Origin: Gambelia wislizenii | Lineage: Eukaryota; Chordata; Lepidosauria; Squamata; Crotaphytidae | Length of the DNA stretch: 64,000 bases | Assembly: GCA_030847615.1 (NCBI GenBank) | Contig: JAUMIR010000004.1 | Span: 220,523,001-220,587,000, forward strand | Reading direction: 5' to 3' | Shown here: piece by piece, positions 59,445-64,000 of the stretch | Numbering within the stretch: the first letter of the stretch is position 1 | How the letters are laid out: each line of letters begins with the position of its first letter | Made by a program: the position numbers and the translations under genes | The notes under the pieces: model-generated | Seen by the model: only the letters and a program-made list of their open reading frames with translations | What the model was told of the DNA's origin: nothing | Databases searched by the model: none

Positions 59445-59695
59445 TGTGTGAAGAGCTAGCATGCTGTCATAGTTTGAATGTTTGGACCATGACTCTGGCG
59501 ACCAGGGTTCAAATCTCTGCTTGGCCATGGAAACCCACTGGGTGACCTTGGGCAAGTCACACACTCTCAGCCTCAGAGGAGGACAAAGACAAACCCCCTC
59601 TAAACAAATACTGTCAAGAAAACCCCATTATAGGTTCACCTGAGGGTTGCCATATGTTGGAAAAAACTTGAAGGCACACAAAAACACTGTGTAAT
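59445..59695 (+). mobile_element. tRNA-derived SINE
   Basis: GAGCTAGCATGCTGTCATAG, B-box GGTTCAAATCTC, end ACTTGAAGGCACACAAAAAC. Confidence 0.9.
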
Positions 59696-59789
59696 AGACA
59701 ATGAGAATTATTTTTTTCTGTTTCCTTCCTATTTTTATAAGCATATTTGTTTTTCAAGGTTTGGTTTTGATTTGTGGTATAACTAACCT

Positions 59790-60000
59790 TAAGGCACCAG
59801 ATCCTGTCTGATCTTGGAAGCTAAGCAGGCTCAGCCCTGGTTAGTCCTTGGATGGATTACCATATGCTGCAGGCTATATTTCAGAGGAAGAAACTGGCAA
59901 AACCTCCTCTGAGTATTCCTTTCCTAAGAAAACCCTATGAAGTTCATGGGGTTGCCATAAGTTGAGAGGCAACTTGGACGCATACATACACACATCCCCT
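59790..60000 (+). mobile_element. 5S-derived SINE
   Basis: CTGATCTTGGAAGCTAAGCA head; end GGCAACTTGGACGCATACA. A short deletion in the 5S part. Confidence 0.9.
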
Positions 60001-60714
60001 GAAGTCCTTAGTTCAAATGTATAGCAACTGTGTACTGAGCTGCATGAAAGGTCCCCTTTGCCTTCACACCTTCACTGGTATCTTCTGCCACTTAAAATGT
60101 GGACAGAAGGCTAACAATACCATAGAAATGTAAGTTTTTTATGACCATATTCTCATGAAAAGTTTCCCTGAGGAAACTGACCTTTGCCCTCAAGGAGTGA
60201 GTTCCCAGGACACTCATGTACTTCTTGATGAAGGCTACACAAAAAAAGGCCAGTTGCACTGCCAAGAAATGGACCCATTTAGATGTAAGGGGAAGGGAGG
60301 GGTAGTATTATCAGAGGTTAAAGTTCAGAGGAACCCTCCAGCATTTCCAGTTTGATCCTGGTACTCTGAAGGAAAGGCAAGCAAGAGCTGTAGGATTTGA
60401 GATCCATTGCAGACTTAAAGCAAGTTATCAGAACTACAGGCAGCAAAAGAAAGGCTGGCTTTTGACGAAGGCCAGTCCTGAAGCAATGCCATAACAGTCA
60501 GCCAGAAGTAAAAAATGTACCCCAAAGAGGAGACAGAGGAGTTTAAATAAAAATACAAAAAAGAAGGAGGAGGAGAAAGAAAAGAAGAAAATGGAGCAAA
60601 AGACTTGCTGTTTTCCATTCCTTTTCAACAGAAAGCCATTTGCTAAATCTATTTCTTCCTTTGGAATTTTTTTAAAAAAGAATGTATGGTGAAATCCAGC
60701 CTTTCCTCTATTCG

Positions 60715-60815
60715 CTAACATGCAATCCTATTCATGCTTACTCAGAGGTATGGCAAACTGAACTCAACAGGACTTATTGCCATGAAAGAGTGCACAGGAC
60801 TGCAGTCTCCATATC
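60715..60815. mobile_element. Short palindromic miniature element
   Basis: CATGCAATCCTATTCATG ... AACAGGACTTATTGCC ... GCACAGGACTGCAGTC; related to 6670-6839. Confidence 0.55.
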
Positions 60816-61374
60816 CCCTATTGCAAAAGCTATCATTCTGTTTCCTAATGCAAATCATTTTTTTCCTTCCTAGGTGATGAAAGGAAAGCACCACATTCCA
60901 TTCTGCTTTTTGCTTTTCCACCCCTCAATTCCTCCCCCCACCCCAGTTCAGGATGCTGATTTCAAGAAGCTGCTGCAAGAGAGAGAGAGCCACTTGCCAG
61001 AGTTGCTGGAATAGAAGTTCACACTGCACATGCACATCCACACACATTTGTTCTGACATCCTATGCATAAGCTGGAGCAGGTGGGAAGGGCAAAGCAGAA
61101 TCAGACTGCAAAGAGACAGAGCAAGAACCACCTGAAGGTCACAGAAGAAAAACCCTGTTGTTCTTTTTTTTTTTTTACTCTTTCTCTCTTCCACCCATCC
61201 ACTCACCCTTTAGCAAGCAATGGTGTTCAAAGTCTATACTATACTAATTAGGCTAGGAAAGGGATGGGGGAATATACCCATTTTCAACAACAAAAGCAGA
61301 AAGCTTTCATTCGTAGAGGAGCAATTACTTTGGTTAAGGTATGATGCCCATCACTTCCCTCTCCTGTTTTTAGA

Positions 61375-61510
61375 GTACGTGCATGCATGCGGGAGCACAT
61401 ACACATCTTCAAGTTGCCTGAAAACTTATGGTGACCTCATGAATTCCATAGGGTTTTCTTAGACAAGGAATACACAGAGGTGATTTGTCATTGCCTTCCT
61501 TTCTTTAACC
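61375..61510 (-). mobile_element. 5S-derived SINE, 3' half
   Basis: Inverse: TCTTCAAGTTGCCTGAAAAC, TAGACAAGGAATACACAGAG. Confidence 0.75.
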
Positions 61511-61911
61511 TGTCAGGGGTAAGTTAATTTTGTTTCTATCCCACAATATGAGTTTTAAAACCACACTTTCACACACAACATGAGGTTAAAAGGAGACTGA
61601 GGCACAAGGTCACCTGTGGGGGTTTTTCCTCCTACGATGACTTGTGACCAGAGCTCAGAAAAAAAAAATACAGTACAGGGGTGGGGTGTTAACAGATCTA
61701 AGCTCGTCCAGTTAGCATGACCATGGCTTGAGACAACTGAACCATTTCACAGACTGCAGTCTTTAGGAGGTTGACCACAGAATCACATTAGAGGACCTAG
61801 AAATGTCTAGAGAGAACATTTTCCCCCCAGACGTGGATAAGTGAAACTGTGGATACTGAATCCATGGATAAGGGGGTTGACCTATAATTGATGTTCCCTA
61901 TTTCCCAGTAA

Positions 61912-62340
61912 TATTTCCCACGTTTCTAAGATGGAGGACCATCGCCTCCCAAAAATAGTACTCTACGGTGAACTCGCCATGGGTCAGCGTAAGAGGGGGG
62001 CTCCAAAAAAGCGATACAAGGACTCCCTGAAACAACATCTCAGGCTCAGCCAAATTGATCACCAACAATGGTCCACCCTGGCCTCACATCAGGAGGCATG
62101 GAGACGCACTATCCACAATGCTGCAGCCTTATTTGAGAACTCACGCCGAACAAGTCTTGAAGAGAAACAACAATGCAGAAAGAATCACAACCTGGAAACA
62201 TCACCTAAGGAGACCTTCTGCTGTGCTTTCTGCAACCAGACTTGTTTATCTTGGATTGGCGTTTTTAGTCATCAGCACACTTGCAGAAAGCGCGGGATGA
62301 GTCCTTCCTGAATCTTCGTTTGCAAAGAAAAGCCAGAGAG
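61912..62340 (+). mobile_element. RT-type LINE, 3' fragment (429 bp)
   Basis: C-terminal ORF remnant (MEDHRLPKIVLYGELAMGQR to finger CAFCNQTCLSWIGVFSHQHTC) and end GAAAAGCCAGAGAG. Clean 12-bp duplication ATTTCCCAGTAA at 61900-61911 and 62341-62352. The 5' junction has an extra ATTTCCCA. Confidence 0.92.
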
Positions 62341-63049
62341 ATTTCCCAGTAAACAGCTTGAATCCTACTACGGGTAATAGTCTCAAATACAGTAGACCCA
62401 AGTCAACATCTACATAAATCCCACTGATTCAAAGAGTCTAGTCTAGTTGAGACTACTAACCGGATTCAGGTTAATGACTTTTTAGATCAATTTTCAGATC
62501 CTGGTACTAAAAAGTGATTTACCATCTTCTGAATTGTGACTGGACCCCACAGAGTGCAAGCCAGCTTGTGACAGAATGCAAACCAGCTTGCAGTAGTGAT
62601 AGAAATACCCCCTATTTCAGCAGTGATCAGCTTTGGAGAAGGAACAGAGCAAGGGAAGATGGACGGAACCCATAGGATGTTACACAAGCCCTTTAGTAGT
62701 TTTCAGGGCATTAATTGCACAGACAGCAAAATAAGCCCATACTATCTGCCGCTTGTTATTTCCAGAGATTACTCTCCAGAAGGAGACAGCAGTAGGTTAA
62801 TGGTTAGTGCTCCTTGGCAAACACAGATCAGGCTGTCAAAAAAGAACACACTCATGACTATGCATAAATATGAGAGTCCATGAAGAAACAGAATTGAGGG
62901 CTGAACATATAATCCACCATCTTAATCATCTATGGGTGTGGTGTGATTTTTCTTAGTTTCTTTCAAAACAGCTATCTTCAAAGAATAGCTTCAAGTAGAG
63001 GTGTGGGGAAAACACCTGGCATATAATCTCAGAAGCCACAGAAGGTGGT

Positions 63050-63620
63050 GGGCAAAAACTGACATGCACATGCACATATACAAAACACATACATACAGAG
63101 CTCAAGAGAATTGGTTCCAAGAAAATGTCAGCTTCTTCCTCATGTCATTCAAGGGCACCTGTGCCACTTCTTCCCACAGGCTTCTAAAACTGTAACATGG
63201 GGGAGTGGCATGGAAAGCCACCCACTGAATGCTCTTGACAACCACTGTGAAGCTCATGTAACACTGAATTTCTCATTCCAGGTGAAAAAATGATAATAGA
63301 AGGAGAAAATAAAATTTTGTGATAGAGCCTCCTACATCCCACTATCCACCGGTGTCCAGTCTTAGCGACAGTTAAGGTATCACAAAGTCATGTGTCAAAC
63401 AGTGGAAAGGGGTTTAAGAGATTGTACACAAAAGGTTTTACCGCAGGCATTCATTCAGAAGGTCTGTAGGGGTGTGGGGAGACTATTTGCCAGGACAATG
63501 GATATGGCCAGCAAGAATAAATAATGCTAGAATATACCCTTGCCTTTGGTAGAATTGGCACAGCTGGAAAAACTGTCTTTTTTGGACTGCAGCCCCCAGA
63601 TCTCAACTGACCTTTATAAC
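63050..63620 (+). repeat. Unclassified repeat E, copy 2 (no insertion)
   Basis: Inverse counterpart of 29480-30300 without the Penelope palindrome. The position matching the insertion reads through at about 63308-63328. Confidence 0.75.
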
Positions 63621-64000
63621 TGTGGATTTAACTTCTGAGATGATGGTGCAAACAGGGCTCTGATGGGAGATAGTAAGCAGGGGAATCACCTTTGTGTCAG
63701 CAGAGGCAGAGGACCAGCACAACACTGTCTAGAACAGAGAAAAGCAAAAGTAAGTTAAGGCTCTTCACCAGCTAAGGAATATTAAATGTCTGGGATTTAA
63801 TGGTAACTTTTAGAAAACTGCCATTTCTCAAGCCTTGTTTACCTCAAAGGTTTTTGTGAAGAAGATGGAGTGAGAAAACCAGATAGGCTACCTGGAGCCA
63901 CTATGAGAAGTAATAAGATACAAAGGTACAGTATGAAATTAGTAAACCAGGGACATAAGGACAAATAAAACATAGACCATGGAGGAAATGCAAATCATTA

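Larger units (their letters stand above)
58645..64000. other. 5' flank or further 5' intron of RREB1
   Basis: No coding exon recognised. Repeats: tRNA-SINE, 5S SINE, a small miniature element, a LINE copy and an unclassified repeat. 58645-59440, 60005-60710, 60820-61370 and 62355-63050 show nothing definite. No CpG-island-like promoter is visible, so transcription probably starts beyond 64000. Confidence 0.5.

Overview
This is nuclear DNA from a vertebrate, very probably a squamate reptile (lizard or snake). The evidence is a vertebrate C2H2 zinc-finger gene split by long introns, embedded in a squamate-type repeat mix: CR1, L2, a BovB/RTE tail, L1, a Penelope-like element, 5S-rRNA-derived and tRNA-derived SINEs, and many short hAT, Tigger and Harbinger DNA transposons. 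There are no operons, CRISPR arrays or prokaryotic genes.

The only real gene I can support is the 5' coding part of RREB1 (RAS-responsive element binding protein 1), on the minus strand and read from right to left. Six exons are visible: 58527-58644 (5' UTR and likely start codon), 56580-56783, 44373-44462, 41061-41224, 17194-17341 and 15816-15952. Joined, they keep one open frame (intron phases 0, 0, 0, 2, 0, then 2 at the last donor). They encode about 249 residues: a Ser/Thr-rich N-terminus, zinc fingers 1-3, a basic linker and zinc finger 4. The rest of the protein must lie beyond position 1, and the promoter probably lies beyond position 64000 or in the unassigned right flank.

Everything else is intron or 5' flank filled with repeats, often nested. 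From left to right: a hAT element with a GC-rich tandem-repeat core that split a SINE (1-3.1 kb); Tigger and Harbinger copies (4-8.8 kb); a non-LTR retrotransposon with a recognisable reverse transcriptase, itself interrupted (11.3-14 kb); CR1 and Penelope pieces (18.9-20 kb); a foldback element (24.3-24.8 kb); an unclassified repeat carrying a palindromic Penelope insertion (29.5-30.3 kb); a CR1 invaded by L1 and hAT (30.3-31.7 kb); a 0.6-kb Harbinger element (32.5-33.1 kb); an L2-derived 87-bp inverted repeat (42.5 kb); three more short copies of the RT-type LINE (44.8, 48.2 and 61.9 kb); an L2 and a Harbinger element (50-51.5 kb); a relatively repeat-poor stretch (52-56 kb); and the second copy of the unclassified repeat (63 kb).

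The most interesting non-coding signals are: (1) hammerhead-ribozyme-like cores in the Penelope pieces, two of four intact, with a palindromic helix-III tip; (2) a head-to-head Penelope insertion with a 13-bp target duplication, whose empty site is preserved in a second copy of the host repeat; (3) a LINE family whose copies share a 3' hairpin and an (AG)n tail instead of poly(A), with 8-12-bp target duplications; (4) a long inverted repeat inside an RREB1 intron. Assignments rest on reading the sequence and on remembered family features; no database search was possible.
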